Source of the DNA: Tenrec ecaudatus
Taxonomy: Eukaryota > Chordata > Mammalia > Afrosoricida > Tenrecidae
NCBI RefSeq assembly: GCF_050624435.1
Contig: NC_134543.1
Span: 124,029,475-124,093,474, forward strand
Direction: 5' to 3'
DNA length: 64,000 bases
The position numbers and the translations under genes were made by a program. Positions 23,376-35,095 of the stretch are shown piece by piece; position 1 is the first letter of the stretch; every line of letters starts with the position of its first letter. The notes beneath the pieces are model-generated. The model had not been told where the DNA came from. It searched no databases and saw nothing but the letters and a program-made list of their open reading frames with translations.

Positions 23376-23935
23376 AAGGACGACGATATGTTTCTCCTGG
23401 GAACTGAAATTAATGCCGGAAAAACATTTTTAAAGCACTCTATTTTGATTGAATAAAAACAGCTTCAAACACTTTACATCTGTATTGTACTAAATCATGC
23501 CAGCAATTTATCTAGAGGTGAAAGGTCACTGAAGCCACTGCTAAATCGCTTACATGCGTTTCTTGGCCTTCTCCTGCCTTGTAAATTTAATCAGAAAATA
23601 GCATGTGGGCTGTGCTTTCAGAAGGAGCAAGTGAGCCCAGCTCAGCCATCCTGGAGCCCCTTTGAAATGAGGTGACATGGAGGTGGCATGCCATGGTCGA
23701 CGGCAAGGAAAAGCCACACCGTGGAGGGCTCTGTAGCCATGGGAGTAATGGACTGGATGCACTGGCCAACGCAGGACCTTACAGCACAGTGTCCAGGTGG
23801 GTCAAGGTGGGGGGCAATTCGCAGTTCTCAAAACACATAAAATTTAAAATGATGCCCAGTGAGTGCGTCAGAATGACTGCCTCTGCAGACGGAAGAGCAC
23901 CATCTGTGGAGATAAAACCAGATCAGGACTATGCC
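23376..23935. other. Single-copy sequence
   Basis: No gene or repeat is recognised. Confidence 0.3.
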
Positions 23936-24165
23936 AGGCCAGGGAGCCAGCCAGCTGCTAACCAAGAGGTTGGTGGTTGGACCCTCTCCAGTACTGCAAG
24001 AGGCACGATTTGGCAACCTGTTCCTGTCGAACTCACCAAAAAACCCAACTCACTGCCGTCAAGTCTTTTTGTGAGCCTAGAAGACAGAGTCAACTGCCCC
24101 ATGGGTTTTGGTGACTGTGACCCTTTACAGAAGCAGAGCCTTGTCTTTCTCTCTTGGAATAGCTG
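23936..24165. repeat. Two AfroSINE fragments in opposite orientation
   Basis: A forward head (gccagctgctaaccaagagg, ttggtggttggaccctctc) at 23936-24030 is followed by a reverse tail (actcactgccgtcaagtctt, 'gccccatgggttttggtgac') at 24035-24165. Separate insertions or an inversion could explain this. Confidence 0.5.
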
Positions 24166-24201
24166 ATGATTGCAAATAGCTGAGACCTTGACTTTGGAGG
24201 C

Positions 24202-24709
24202 TGTAATAGTCTGGGTACTTTAGAGAAACAAATCCACATAAACTCATGTATAAGAGAGAGTTTTATATAAAGGGTAAGTGCACATCAAGAAAACATCCCA
24301 ACCCCGTGCTGCCCAAGCCCACAAGTCCAACATTAACCCATATGTCTGACACCAATCCACAAAGTCCTCCTCCAGCTCATAAAACACACGCAATGATGCC
24401 AACAGCTGAAGGAAAGCCAAGTCAGTGAATGTGTAAGCATCTAAGTGCTGGCAGGGGTCTCCACACGGCTGCTCCAGCACCCAGGGCTGCATCGGGGTAG
24501 GTCCATGTGGCTTCTCCTCAGGGATGTATTACAGGAAGTGAGCCTTGCCAGCTGAACCAGGAAACTGGCTAAGGCAGCTGTACCCTGATTCGACCATCAC
24601 AAAGCAAGAGACCTCAAGAACTAGAAAGCGAGACTCATTGAGCCATTTATCCCTCAGCCCTTCAATTAATGTTTATTGGCCAGGTTGGCACAATAAACTA
24701 ACTACCTCA
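24202..24709 (-). mobile_element. Solo LTR, subfamily C, exact 5-bp TSD
   Basis: It begins tgtaatagtctgggtacttt and ends aataaactaactacctca. Exact gaggc copies flank it (24197-24201 and 24710-24714). The partner copy at 58261-58769 is the same subfamily on the other strand and of almost identical length (508 versus 509 bp). On the minus strand 'ttatataaaactctctctta' is a TATA-like promoter block. Confidence 0.85.
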
Positions 24710-24892
24710 GAGGCCCAACTCATAGCCCCCTAAGCTTCCCTGGGGCTCCTCCATGAGACATCGCCTAGGAAACCAGAGCAAGCAGTCCTCCTTCGTCATA
24801 TACAGTCACTGTGAGTGTTGGAGCCAGCTGCAGAGCACACAGTAACAACCCCAGTGCCCAGACCAGTGATGCTGCCAATGGCCCAAGAAGTA

Positions 24893-25332
24893 GGAAGTTA
24901 TGAATCGAATTGTGTCTCCCAAAGATATGTTGAAAGCTTAACCCCTGTACCTGTGAATGTGACCTGGTTTGGAAAGGGGGTTTGCTACATTAGTGGGGGT
25001 CATACTGAAATAGGGTGGGGGAGAATATAAGGGGGCTTCAAAAAGTTTGTGAGAAACCTCCATTATCTTTCCATTTAGATTTTCCACGAATTTTCTGAAA
25101 CCCTCTCATAGGCTCAGCTAGAAGAAGACAGCATGGGAGGATCCTTCCACAAGCCCAGGAGTATTAAGAAACACCTGGGTCTGGCAGAAGCTGAGAGACA
25201 AGGAAGACCCTCTTAGGGCGAACAGAGCACAGCCCTGAGGACACCGTGAGTTCAGCCTCCTACCCTGCCAATGTGTGCAAGAATAAGCATTCCTTATTTA
25301 ACAAAGACACGGCAGCACCAGGAAACCAAGAT
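24893..25332 (+). mobile_element. MLT1-like MaLR LTR, split by a MITE
   Basis: 'gaatcgaattgtgtctccca', 'aagatatgttgaaagcttaa', 'ccctgtacctgtgaatgtga' and 'ggtcatactgaaatagggtg' match the 5' part of a mammal-wide MLT1 LTR. The 3' part is weaker (gttcagcctcctaccctgcc near 25249). The mariner MITE at 25030-25108 lies inside. Confidence 0.65.
25030..25108. mobile_element. Mariner-type MITE with TA duplication
   Basis: The short near-palindrome has inverted ends gggggcttcaaaaagtttgt and, read on the minus strand, gagggtttcagaaaattcgt. TA flanks both sides (25028-25029 and 25109-25110), the hallmark of Tc1/mariner insertion. About 79 bp, with no coding capacity. Confidence 0.75.
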
Positions 25333-25911
25333 CGTCGGGCCAGAAAAGACAGCAGGACAGAAGGAAGGAGGCGAGAGGCAGGAGCGGCAGCTGTCTCTCG
25401 ATGGTTCCAGCTGTATCGCACTATCATTCCTAGTACAAAGTGAGACTCCAGTGCTGTGGCCAAGACTCATACGTGTAAACACAGGTGTGGGCTTCCCAGG
25501 TATAGCCAGAGAGTCTGGATTTCTAAAATAAACCATGTGCTTCTTGCAACAAGGATTTCCAGCACAGACCTCCATCATATCATGAGCAGATGTGAGTCAT
25601 TTATTGGATTTACAAGCAGTGGAGCCCGTCATGACGGACTTCCCCGGGACAGCCAGCTCGTCGTTGGCAGGAGTCCAGCGGGAGGTTGTCTGCTGCCGAC
25701 TGTCCTCTCTCCTCTTGGAACCGCACACTACCGGACAGTGTTTCAGTTACTGAAATATGCCCCGTCGCTGCAGTTCATTATCTTATCGTTTCAAAGGGTT
25801 GGGTGTCTATAAATCATATCCAATGTCTGTGATCCTGACCCCACCCCCACCCGTCCAAAAAATGCTGGCAAGGGCACTCTTGGCTATTGAAGGACAGAGA
25901 CCAGTGGAAAA
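25333..25911. other. Single-copy sequence
   Basis: No gene or repeat is recognised. The frames here overlap in opposite directions without family similarity. Confidence 0.3.
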
Positions 25912-26445
25912 GAAATGATGTTGCTTGATACCTGATCCCTTTGACACCTCGTGATCACACAGGCAGGTGTCCCCCCACTATCATGATCCCAATTCTACCT
26001 TACAAAACCGGCTAGACCAGAGGATGTACACTGGTACAGATAGGAACTGGAAACACAGGGAATCCAGGACAGATGACCCCTTCAGGACCAGTGGTGAGAG
26101 TGGTGATACCGGAGGGTGGAGGGAGGGTGGGGTAGAAAGGGGGGACCAATTACAAGGATCTACATACAACCCCCTTCCTGGGCAACATAGATGTGGGTGA
26201 AGAGAGATATCAGACAGTGTAAGATAAGACAAAATAATAATAATTTATAAATTATCAAGAGTTCATGAGGGAGGGGAGGGAGGGGAAAAATGAGGAGCTG
26301 ATACCAAGGGCTCAAGTAGAAAGCAAATGTTTGGGGAATGATGAGGGTAACACACGTACAAATGTGCTTGACATACAATTGATGTATGTATGGATTTTGA
26401 TAAGTGTTGTATGAGCCCCCAATAAAATGATTTTTTAAAAAGAAA
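25912..26445 (+). mobile_element. L1-type 3' tail with 5' inversion
   Basis: From about 25970 to 26440 the copy is in sense: 'tatcatgatcccaattctac', 'gaggatgtacactggtacag', 'tggattttgataagtgttgt' and 'gagcccccaataaaatgatt'. The 57 bp before it (tgacacctcgtgatcacaca and around) is the antisense of a segment that belongs further upstream. This is the twin-priming inversion typical of LINE-1 insertion. Confidence 0.75.
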
Positions 26446-26530
26446 TTATATTGCATTATGAAAGTAAGTATTTGTTTGAAAGGTTTATGTTAGTATACGG
26501 TGATATAGTGCAGTCTGTCGACTCTCATAG

Positions 26531-26554
26531 GTGTGTGTGTGTGTGTGTGTGTGT
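26531..26554. repeat. (GT)n microsatellite
   Basis: Twelve uninterrupted GT units. Confidence 0.95.
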
Positions 26555-28487
26555 TCACTCAGAATCTTCATCTAGTTAGCATGACATAACACCTACGTAA
26601 GAGTAAGAATGAAGTAAATGTATTAGGACATGTGGGGAGTTAGAGATGCCCTAAAAACAACAATACTCTTCCCCCCACACACACTCATTTGGGTTGGGGG
26701 GGGGGGAAGAGCCAGCTTTCCTGAGCACCTTGACACCGTCTACACAGATGCGTCCCAGATCACCACTGTGTGTTCGGTCTCATTCCGGTGTTCATTGGGA
26801 AGAGGAAGCCGTTTGAAAAGCTACGTGTTCTGGCTCTAGAAGAACAAGGAGCCCCGCCAACCTTTTAAACATCCCGTCTGGGTCACGTTGCAGGGGACCC
26901 TGTCTGCTGCCAGGGATTGCACAAGCAAACGCAGGAACAGCACGCCCCGTGCGGACGGACAGGGTCTCCTCCAGGCTTGGCTTCTCTGGTGGAGACTTGG
27001 ACTCCAGGAGAAAGCCTGTCAGCTGCAGTGCTGGAGGAACGAGAGGACAGAGCTTCTCCCAGCCTTGGCCTCTAACCCGCCACGAGGCGTCCCCTCTTGA
27101 CTTCAGTCTGTTTGAGACCCCCTTGCACACTGGGTGGGGGTGTCTGTGAGAGTGGCCACGGGAAGGTTACAAGGACCCTAGTTACATCTCCCAGGGAACA
27201 CACTCTAGAGTTGTGTGCAGGAGATTTTTTGGGAAATAGTCTCAGGAGCCACACCTGTGAGGGAGGAAGGCGAGCAGAAGGAACAGGAAGAAATGGAACA
27301 ACGATGATTCACCGAGACCAGAGCATCCCCAGGGAAGCTCCGCTGCTGGGATCGCCCTTCAGAGTTGTCCCGCGTTGGTTTTTATTATGCCTCGCCCATC
27401 CAGGCAATGGGCAATGGCTGTCCCTCTCCCCCTTCCCTCAAACCAGGAGTGGATGGCAGGGGACTCAGAGGAGAGCCACCAACTGGCAGCAATCCCAACA
27501 GCTGGAGGAAGAGTTGTCTCCGTTGATGGACCGCAGGATCCACTGAGGTATCCATATGGTGGGAGTCTGCCCATAAGGAGCTCCCGGGGTGGTTGAGAAG
27601 ACGCAACATCCGCAGTGATTATATAGTCAGTAAGGGACACGGAGCCGCCCTGACCATCAGAGACCTGATGACAAACTCAGGTTGGAATTTTGGATGATTC
27701 CACTCAACCTGCTCAATTGACCAGTGAGCAAATTTACAAGTTACACCAAAGTTGAGGATAAGGGGACATGTTCCGCATCATATATTTATTGTGGATCCCC
27801 CAGTAGAAGCTAGATTTCTGATTTCAATTCCCGTTCTCCTCAGTAAGCTGCCTCCATTGTAAGGAACTATTCTGACAGGATTACACTTGAATAGAACTAA
27901 GTCAGGTAGAAAAAGCTTCCCAGTTCCCCTCATTCCCCCCCCCCACCCCCAATTAAGTCCTTAAGAATATCTTCGGTCTTAATCTTCAGCATGGCAGTCT
28001 AGACATGGGATTGAAAGATTCCCCTCTGCTTGCTACAAGTTGTATTTCATCCGCCAGTCTGTTAATAGCTGTGGGAGGGGCCTGCGTCTCCTCCTAGGGG
28101 ATGGGCAGCTCCGGCCACGCCCCTTTTGTGGAAATGGGAATGGTTTCTGAATCTGTTATGAAACAGCACTGAAGACAACCAGCTAAGAAACCACAAAAGT
28201 TAACACAGCCCCTGTTGGATGCTTTGGTAGACCATAACCACAGAAGCTAGTCCTTAGTGTTCACTCTCCTCCACATATCAGCAAGACTGGCTGGGGGCTG
28301 GGGTGGGGGTGGGTGGGAGGTGTAGCTTTTCTTCCAGAACCCACCAGCTCAGTCCCTGCCCCTGCTCCGCCCCCAGCAAGTCAAACTTATGTCTGAGGCA
28401 TCCTGGGAATATACCCAAAGGACAAATTAGAGGACACTGAACTGGTCAGTAATGACGACCTGGATCCTCTGAGAAGTTCCTACCTGC
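26555..28487. other. Single-copy sequence
   Basis: No gene is supported. The frames at 26792-27640 overlap on both strands with GC-influenced composition. G- and C-rich runs occur at 26695-26707 and 27937-27950. A ggccacgcccctttt (KLF/SP-like) sits at 28113-28127. Confidence 0.35.
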
Positions 28488-28630
28488 TCATTCCTTCGGT
28501 CAGTCAGTCAGTCATGAAAGCAGGCATTTGTACCTGGCACTAAGAACTAAGGATTGAAGGTGAGTGCGAGGTGGTCTTTGCCATCAGACAACCACGTCTG
28601 GTGGAGAAGACCAGTATGTGAATGGGAGTT
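28488..28630 (-). repeat. L2 LINE 3' end
   Basis: 'cattccttcggtcagtcagt', 'ggcatttgtacctggcac' and 'gaggtggtctttgccatcag' follow the reverse complement of the mammal-wide L2 terminus. Highly diverged. Confidence 0.5.
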
Positions 28631-28821
28631 GAGGACAAAGGTTAAAACCAAAAAGCATCTTGGAAGCATCAGCTTGTTGGAAATGCCTGTGCTTTATAGA
28701 GATCAGACCACTTATTTGTTTGATAAAACACGTCAAGTTAACTTGACCTTTCACCAAAGACCAGAGGCACTTTGGAAGAAAGGTCTGATAATTTACTTCC
28801 GAAAACCCAGCCATTCCATAC

Positions 28822-29030
28822 CCTGGTAGGGCTGTTGGGTGAGCACAGGACTGCTAAGGTGGGCAGAATAAGCCCACCCGCCACTGCACTGGAGCCCAGT
28901 GAGGCTATCCGCATCGGTAATGATCTACAGCCTCTGAGAACCTGAGGAGAGTCATGTGATAGCACTGGGTGCTGTGGGGACCACAGTTCTATGATGACAC
29001 ACCCCTCGGAGTTGACAGAAACTGGGTTAT
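28822..29030 (+). repeat. AfroSINE, old copy
   Basis: 'ctggtagggctgttgggtga', 'ggactgctaaggtgggcag' and 'gaggctatccgcatcggtaa' are followed by 'gatctacagcctctgagaac' and a diverged tail ending near 'gagttgacagaaactgggtt'. Confidence 0.5.
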
Positions 29031-29356
29031 CTGTTGGTTTCTGAAGCATAAAGATGATGGAGGCCCCAGAGCCCGTCCATCCAACATGGGGTCCCCTCCC
29101 AGGTCACTCGGGTACATTCAGAGCTTGGCTTCTTCCAGAGCTCCAGTCCTCGCATCTCCTGTTCCAAGCCCTTCTCTCTGGGGTCTCCCCTTCATTCTCT
29201 GACCCTCTCCTGGTTCTTTGTCACTGGGCGACCCTTCTAATGAGCTTCCAGGACTTTCTCAATATGCCATAGAAATGAATAAACATACCAACATTTCACC
29301 CCGGGCAGTTTTCCCCTCGCACTCGCCCAGGGCTGGCTACTCTCACCCCAACATCA

Positions 29357-29555
29357 AAAGCCAAACTCACTGCTATTGAGTCGATCTGACTCCTGGCAAC
29401 CCTGTGAGGCAGGGTGGACCAGCCCTGTGAGTTTCAGAGACTGCAACTCTTTCTAGGAATGGAAAGCCTCATCTTTCTCCTGAGGAGCCGCTGGTGGTTT
29501 TGAACTGCTGACCTCGTAGATAGGGTAGCACTACGTAATCCCACCACGACACTCC
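29357..29555 (-). repeat. AfroSINE copy
   Basis: 'actcactgctattgagtcga', 'ggcagggtggaccagccctg', 'gaggagccgctggtggtttt' and 'gaactgctgacctcgtagat' are in reverse consensus order. Confidence 0.75.
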
Positions 29556-29627
29556 AAGTCCCAGTAGAACCGCTCTTCCCCCATGTCCTTGCAGTGTTGC
29601 CTGTTTCCTGGTCTCTAGAGAGGATGG

Positions 29628-29629
<2 letters not shown>

Positions 29630-29671
<42 letters not shown>

Positions 29672-29683
29672 TACACACACACA
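29630..29683. repeat. (CA)n microsatellite
   Basis: About 27 dinucleotide units with two interruptions near the right end. It produces spurious Cys-Val frames on the minus strand. Confidence 0.95.
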
Positions 29684-30204
29684 TTCCGTACTTTAGAGCC
29701 TTTTCATTCATAGATAATTCCATTTTGTGCTCAAAGGCCAACACAGGATGATTGTGGGGTGATGGTAGGACTTGGGGGGAAGGACTGAATGAGGTGGTTC
29801 TCACATAAGCCGCGATGGGCAGCTACGCCTCACTTCTCTTCCAGTCTCCTCTGAGGTTTCGGGTTGGAAACTTCTCCTCTGCTTGTACCCCTAGATACCC
29901 TTCAACTTCCTGAAAGCTGCCCCCTGTGACCCCAGACTTGTCAGTCAGCCTTGTCTCACCCTGCACTTGCTCAACTCCCTCCTCGCAGAGCTTTGAGCCC
30001 CTCTGCGCCATGTTGGCTCCACTTTGCTTCCTCTGTGGGGTCTTGCATCATCACTGGCCCATTTTGTACCTATGATTGAGTCAACATCATTCCAGAACAC
30101 AAAGTCAGCAGCAGATAAAGTGGGAGCGCGGCAGGGTAGGATGCAAAGCATCTTTGCAGAATATACTCAACTCTGAGTGTCCTGGACCAGCCTCTAGGGG
30201 GCAC
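29684..30204. other. Single-copy sequence
   Basis: Nothing recognisable. Confidence 0.3.
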
Positions 30205-30436
30205 CCTCATTGCCCCCAACAAAAAACGACCCCACTCACTACCACGGAGTTAATTCCCATTCATACTGACCCTACAGGACAGGGTAGAACTGGCCTTACG
30301 GAATTCTGAGGCAGTAACTTTATAGGAGTAGAAAGCCTCATCCCACCCCCCAACCCCCGAGGAGCTGGTGGTTTTGAACTGTCGACCTTGCAGCTAGAAG
30401 CCCAACCTGTAACCACTCCATCACCAGGACTCCTTG
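30205..30436 (-). repeat. AfroSINE copy
   Basis: 'ccactcactaccacggagtt', 'ctacaggacagggtagaact', 'gaggagctggtggttttgaa' and a terminal 'ccatcaccaggactcct' are in order. An extra run of C interrupts the middle. Confidence 0.75.
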
Positions 30437-30602
30437 GCAGGACATATTTGCTTTAAAACCAGGGGCGTTGCATAACATCCTTGCAGTGTAGTGAAGTAGA
30501 CTGTGCTTTATAATGATGACGCTAAGCGTTTCCGAGACCGAGTGCTGGTGGGGGGGTGGTGGTCAGCGCTCCTGGCTGTTCACTGGATGTGTGTGAGATT
30601 CA

Positions 30603-30812
30603 AAACCCTCCAACCAAACCCGCTGCCGTGGAGTCCACTCTGTCTCATGGCGACCCTGTGTGGTCCAGAGGAGAACTGCCCTGTACGGTTTTCTCAGCTG
30701 TAATCTTTCCAGAAGCAAGTCGCCAGGTCTCTCCTCCGAGGCACCGCTGGGTGGGTGTGAACCACCAACCATTCCATTCGTAATCAAGTGCAGTTGGTGC
30801 CTCCCAGAACCT
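30603..30812 (-). repeat. AfroSINE, older subtype
   Basis: 'ccgctgccgtggagtccact', 'gagaactgccctgtacggtt', 'ttccagaagcaagtcgccag' and 'ccgctgggtgggtgtgaacc' match the older subtype with the long middle region. Confidence 0.7.
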
Positions 30813-33631
30813 TTAAGAGGCCTTAGCGTTTGTTATTCTAGGTTTTTCATCTCTGAGCCAGCAGCATCCTTACTTCCTGAGATGCTTTGGGAGGGAGGGA
30901 CTTAATAACTCTAGATTCCTTGGAGCGGGTCTTGGCATATGAATGAGCAGACCAGTGAGTTTGAAGTTCGAAGTCTCTGTTTAATGAGACACACCTTCTC
31001 CCTCTAGAGAAAAGCCTGGCATTTGGAAAGCTTCCCTCTCTCCCACCTCCTAGCAGCACACTGGTTCTCTGCTTGGCCTGATCTGCATTTCTGGGAATAC
31101 TTGTCTCCCTGGAGATTTCTTCCCCAGAGAGAATTGCTTCTATCTTTCTAGCCTTCTCTAAAGGGAACTAATTCTATAATTAATTTCACACAGAGTGAGA
31201 ATCTTTCTTGCTGGAAATACAGAAGAGCGCTACTGTGCAAAGAGGGGGAAAATTCCAAAAGGTTATATTTAGAATGTTAGATAACACCAAACCCACCACC
31301 CCCCTACTGAAAAATGGCAGCTGCTTCTCAGTGGAACGAGGCTTCTGAACCCTTGACACCGCTGGGAAACGAAAGGTCCTCGATCATCATTGGAATGGAA
31401 TTTGAGAGGTTCGGCGTCTCCTCGGTACCCATTCCGTAATGATAAGATTCCATTGCAACTATTCCAACGCAAAAGAATTCTGCGATACTCCAGTGCCTTC
31501 CCAGTCATAGAAGGCACCTGCCACCAACTATATGCTTCCAAACACAAATGCTTCCAAACAGTAGTGCTTATGTCAAGTCGATGCCAAATGCTAGGATGCA
31601 TACATTATGCCAGTTTTGATAGGCTTAAACACCAGGATTGACTTTTTGAGGAACTGAGGTGGAATCACACTATTTTGAGGCTGAAACTAGAAAAGAAAAA
31701 GCAAACCCTTGTTGAAATGAACCCCTCTCTCGTGCGCATTGTCCTCTGGTGCAGGGTGGCATGAGTGTGGCAAGGATGGCACAGTTCCCATCCACAGAAG
31801 ATTCCCTCCCACGGGTATAAACACGGGGCATGCGAGTAAAACACGCACCGCCCGCTAACTAGCTGGAGACGGGGTTGTGTGGTTTGCGTAAAACGCCTTA
31901 TTTTCACGACAAGATGGTAATGACAATTTTAGGGAGGAACGATGCCGGGAATGCTCAAGGAGACTTGTTCGGTGAGACGAGGACGCATATTGGTGCATCT
32001 TTTGCGCACAGAGTAACCTTGCAGCCGGTCAGAGCAAAACCCACGGTAAGGAAAAGTGATCTAGTGTGTGCATAGCGCCGTAGAGCTGCGATTCAACTGC
32101 TGCCACTCGTTCAATGGCACGGAGTGGAGTTAAACGGCTACATCATATACGATGTCATCTCACTGATTATGGTACAGAGCCCTCTTTTTCTATAGTAACT
32201 TTGCACATCTGATCTACACAGAACACACACACAGAAAGAATTTAAGAACTCCTTCCGTTTATTTGAGGCCGAAATGATGTGTTTGCAAATCATTCTCTAA
32301 GGCGAACGAAATGCTTGTTTTTATTTTATTTTGGAGTAAGGGAAAGTAAGCGAATTGAGGTGATGTCACGGGTCTCTGTTTTCCTTTCATCTCGTTTCAG
32401 ATGATTTGGGGGGCAACGTTAGAGAAATGATGTTCAGGGCTGATGATTAAAAAAAATCACACGAATGTCTTGTGTTTGTGTACAACACTCTTACCTCCTT
32501 TCTATTTGACTTGTGGTTGAATTCAAGTGGTATAATTTTTTTAAAAATCAACGGACTATGTATTGCTTTCTTTTTTCCTTTTCTCTTCACCCACCTCCCG
32601 ACTTCTCCTTATCTTTGGCGTCGACCTTGCCTTGTCTACTTTTTAGAAATGCATTAAGCAAGGAGGGGGGCGGTTACGTTTCAGACCATCAACTCTGCCT
32701 TTACCAGTTCAACGTACTCACCAAGCACTCCCAACCGTATCACTTCCATTTCTTTTAAGATTTAATACTTTATTTCTCTTGAAGGGAAATAGAAATGTGT
32801 TTTAGAAAAATAATCAAGTTAATGGAAAAGATACATATATGCACCAAACTCCAAAACTACCTTTGATTTAACCAAGAGAACCATTCCATCCGGTACAAAC
32901 ACCACGCCCAGTCCTTTCTCCTCCACACCCTGCATCTCGAGTCCCTCTTCAACCCCCACCCACCCCCCACTAGAGAGTGCTGCGGACAGTCAGGCTCAGA
33001 GGCAACTTTGGGAGGTGGAGGAGGCAGAGGAGGGTGAAGAGGGAGCCCAAACACCCAGGCCTCACAACGTGTCCAGCCTCCCCTGCTTACAGGCTCGGAA
33101 AAGGCAACTCCTTCGGCATATTGGAGCCACAAACACTGCACTGTATCCCAGCCCCTGGGTCAATTTTTGGAAGACCTTCTACCTAAAGCTGGACATTTCG
33201 AGTTTGTAAAAAAAAAGAAAAAAGAATGACCTGAACATGTAAAAAGTCTGCTAAATCTCAATGCAATCACCTTTTTTTTTTTTTAACTCAAATTGAGGAC
33301 AACCAGAACTTACTACATCGGAGGCGCACCAAGAGGTGACTCTGGCAGGAAGTAAAAGAGCCTTCAAAATGAGGAGACACATCCCCTCCTCCAAAGAATG
33401 ACCCAGTTCATTAGAATTCCTGCAATTGGGTTAGCTTTAAAAGTTCTAGGGCCCCTAGAACCTTTCAAATGAACTACGTTGCTGGAGTACATAGAATCTA
33501 GACCAGGCTCGCACACCGGGCTACGCTGGGCAGCAGCAGAACACAGGACGACATGAGCCACAGGTATGCCGCTGTGTCTTTGGGCTGTGAATTCTTATCA
33601 AGGAACATGGCCTGGTCTGTGGCATCTTCGT
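30813..33631. other. Single-copy sequence including a CpG-rich patch
   Basis: No clear repeat or exon. The 31811-32152 part keeps about 25 CpG dinucleotides by eye in roughly 340 bp, far denser than its surroundings, without being GC-rich. AT-rich sequence with T runs follows (32440-32560). Confidence 0.4.
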
Positions 33632-34289
33632 GGTGGTTGATATGCTGGAGCCCGTCATGGAGACTGTGTGTCAATCCATCTCCTCCCTTGTTTTAGTTGG
33701 CCCTCTCTCTGCCGTACCAAACATGATGTCCTTTCTAGTGATTGGTCTCTCCTGATGACATGTCCAAAGTCAGCAAATAGAAGTCTGACCATCCTGGCTT
33801 CCAAGGCATGTCCTATTCACATTTCTCTTAAGACTGATTGTTCTATTCTTTTAGCAGACTGCATCTACTCAGTATTCTTTACCACCACCACAATTTTAAC
33901 ACATCGATTCTTCTGTCTTCTTTCTTCATAAGTCAACTTAGCATCGGCTGAAGGAATTGGAAAAACCATGGCTTGGGTCAAATGCACCTTAGTCATCAGA
34001 GTGACATTTTTGCTTTTTTCAAACCAAAGAGGTCTTTTGCAGCATAGTTGACCAACATAATGTATCCTGTGATTTCCTGATCCCTGCTGCCATGGACATT
34101 GATTCAACTATAAAGACACCATTGAAAACTGGATTCCTTCTCTATTGATCATGACTTTCTTTATTAGCCTAGTTGTATGACTTTTTTCTTTTATTTTTTT
34201 CATGTTTAGGTGTAATCTTTACTTAAGAGCTTAGTGTTTGACCTTCATCAGTAAGTGCTTCCAGTTCACCTTCATTTTCCAAAAGCAAG

Positions 34290-34797
34290 TGTGGTAGTTA
34301 TATAATCTGCTGGCAACTTGAGCAAAGAGGTGGAGACAATCAGGTTATAGCCAGTGATGACTCTGTGTGGGCATGGCCTTCTGTTGAGGATTCTGGAAAT
34401 TCCTGTCTTCTTCCCTGGAGGCAGGACACACACTCTCCCTGGGAAACATTCCTGTTGACAAGCCACATGGAGCTACACTGATGGAGCCAGAGCCCTGGAG
34501 TTGGAGGAGCCACATGGAGACCCATGCCAGCGCTGAGATGCTTTCATGGCCACTGGATCTGCATGACCTTCTACTCACTGGCCTGTGATCTTCCTGCATT
34601 TGGCATCACTACATGTGCTGCGTGAGTCTAAGGAATTTAAAGACTAGAATTATAGATGTGGGCTAATATCGGACTTATGGACTTGATCTGGACTGGGCTG
34701 TTTTCTCAGTACGCAATTACTTCTTGATATAAAGCTCTCTCTTACATGGATATGAGTGTCTATGGATTTGTCTCTCTAGTCAACCTGCACTAACACA
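34290..34797 (+). mobile_element. Solo LTR-A inside the RTE
   Basis: It runs tgtggtagttatataatctg ... cctgcactaacaca, 508 bp, with TG...CA ends. The flanks are gcaag (34285-34289) and gcagg (34798-34802), one mismatch. Remembered RTE sequence reads through agcaaggttgtgtc here, which confirms the site. 'gatataaagctctctctta' (34725) is a TATA-like element near the LTR 3' part. Confidence 0.85.
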
Positions 34798-35095
34798 GCA
34801 GGTTGTGTCATCTGTGTATTACAGATGGCTAATGAGTCTTCCTCCGATCCTGGCACCATATTCTTTTTTATATAGTCTGACTGCTCAGATCTATTTGTTT
34901 AACATACAAACTGAACAAAAAAGATGGATACAGCCCTGCCATCTCCTTTGTCAATTTTGAACCATGCAGTATCCACTTGTCTGTTTGAATGGCAGTCTGT
35001 TTAAACCCAGTCCGCACGAGCACAACTACGTGTTCTGAAATTCTCAGTCCTCTAAATGCCATCCATAATGCATTATGGTCCACAGAGTCAAATAC

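Noticed and set aside
29630..29683. Cys/Val-rich minus-strand frame near the CA repeat
   Set aside because: It is a direct translation of the dinucleotide repeat.
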